A stretch of DNA of 6,195 nt from an uncultured Erysipelotrichaceae bacterium (GTDB taxonomy: Bacteria; Bacillota_I; Bacilli_A; RF39; UBA660). A model generated the notes under the pieces. The model searched no databases, was not told where the DNA came from, and worked only from the letters and a program-made list of their open reading frames with translations. Both the position numbers and the translations under genes were made by a program. Positions 6,152-6,195 of this stretch are shown here, piece by piece. The stretch spans positions 1 to 6,195 of the forward strand of contig CACZQI010000016.1 in assembly GCA_902783345.1 (NCBI GenBank), given 5' to 3'. Each line of letters begins with the position of its first letter. Within the stretch, counting starts at the first letter, position 1.

Positions 6152-6195
6152 ATGAAATACAATATTAATAATTTATACTTTGCCAAATGTAGACA
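6152..6195 (+). CDS. Start of an unidentified protein gene, cut by the window edge
   Basis: An ATG at 6152 follows GAGAGGTG (6138-6145) with 6-base spacing. The frame stays open for the 14 complete codons visible (MKYNINNLYFAKCR). It has its own probable promoter at 6102-6130, downstream of the ppdK terminator. Too little is present to name a product; the N-terminus is polar, with no signal peptide visible so far. Confidence 0.6.
   Translation, partial: MKYNINNLYFAKCR

Overview
The window is very AT-rich, and all protein genes lie on the + strand. One tRNA unit lies on the - strand at the left edge. TGA ends one reading frame (3446-3448) and tryptophan is TGG, so the standard bacterial code applies, not the Mycoplasma code. 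Strong purine-rich ribosome sites, extended -10 promoters, hairpin-plus-T terminators, a Bacillus-like elongator tRNA-Met and a Firmicutes-type Xer recombinase point to a low-GC Firmicute. It is probably an uncultured gut Bacilli or Mollicutes-related lineage (inference; no database search was possible).

Layout. Positions 1-234 (- strand) form a complete tRNA transcription unit: promoter (206-234), a decayed 5' half of a tRNA-Met gene (137-186), an intact elongator tRNA-Met (40-116) and a terminator (1-28). A divergent + strand promoter (268-297) drives a 484-residue secreted, membrane-anchored surface protein (321-1775). This protein has a cohesin/Ig-like N-terminal region, an InlB-type repeat-like module, two tandem cadherin-like beta-sandwich domains, one membrane helix and a lysine-rich cytoplasmic tail. 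A terminator follows, and the putative -35 of the next promoter lies inside its hairpin. A complete XerC/XerD-type tyrosine recombinase (1840-2727) comes next, with no terminator behind it. Then come a small membrane-anchored protein of unknown function (2771-3448) and, only 4 bases later, pyruvate, phosphate dikinase ppdK (3453-6083). A perfect 10-bp terminator stem ends that unit. The last 44 bases hold the promoter-proximal start of another gene, cut by the window edge.

Functionally these are mostly housekeeping genes: translation (tRNA-Met), chromosome dimer resolution (Xer) and pyruvate/PEP interconversion (PpdK). Two are lineage-specific envelope proteins. xer, the unknown membrane protein and ppdK are probably at least partly co-transcribed. 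I see no clear new defence, mobile or RNA-guided system. The points most worth a second look are the tRNA-Met relic in the leader of the live tRNA, the unknown membrane protein coupled to ppdK, the multidomain surface protein, and the very compact, overlapping terminator/promoter arrangement.
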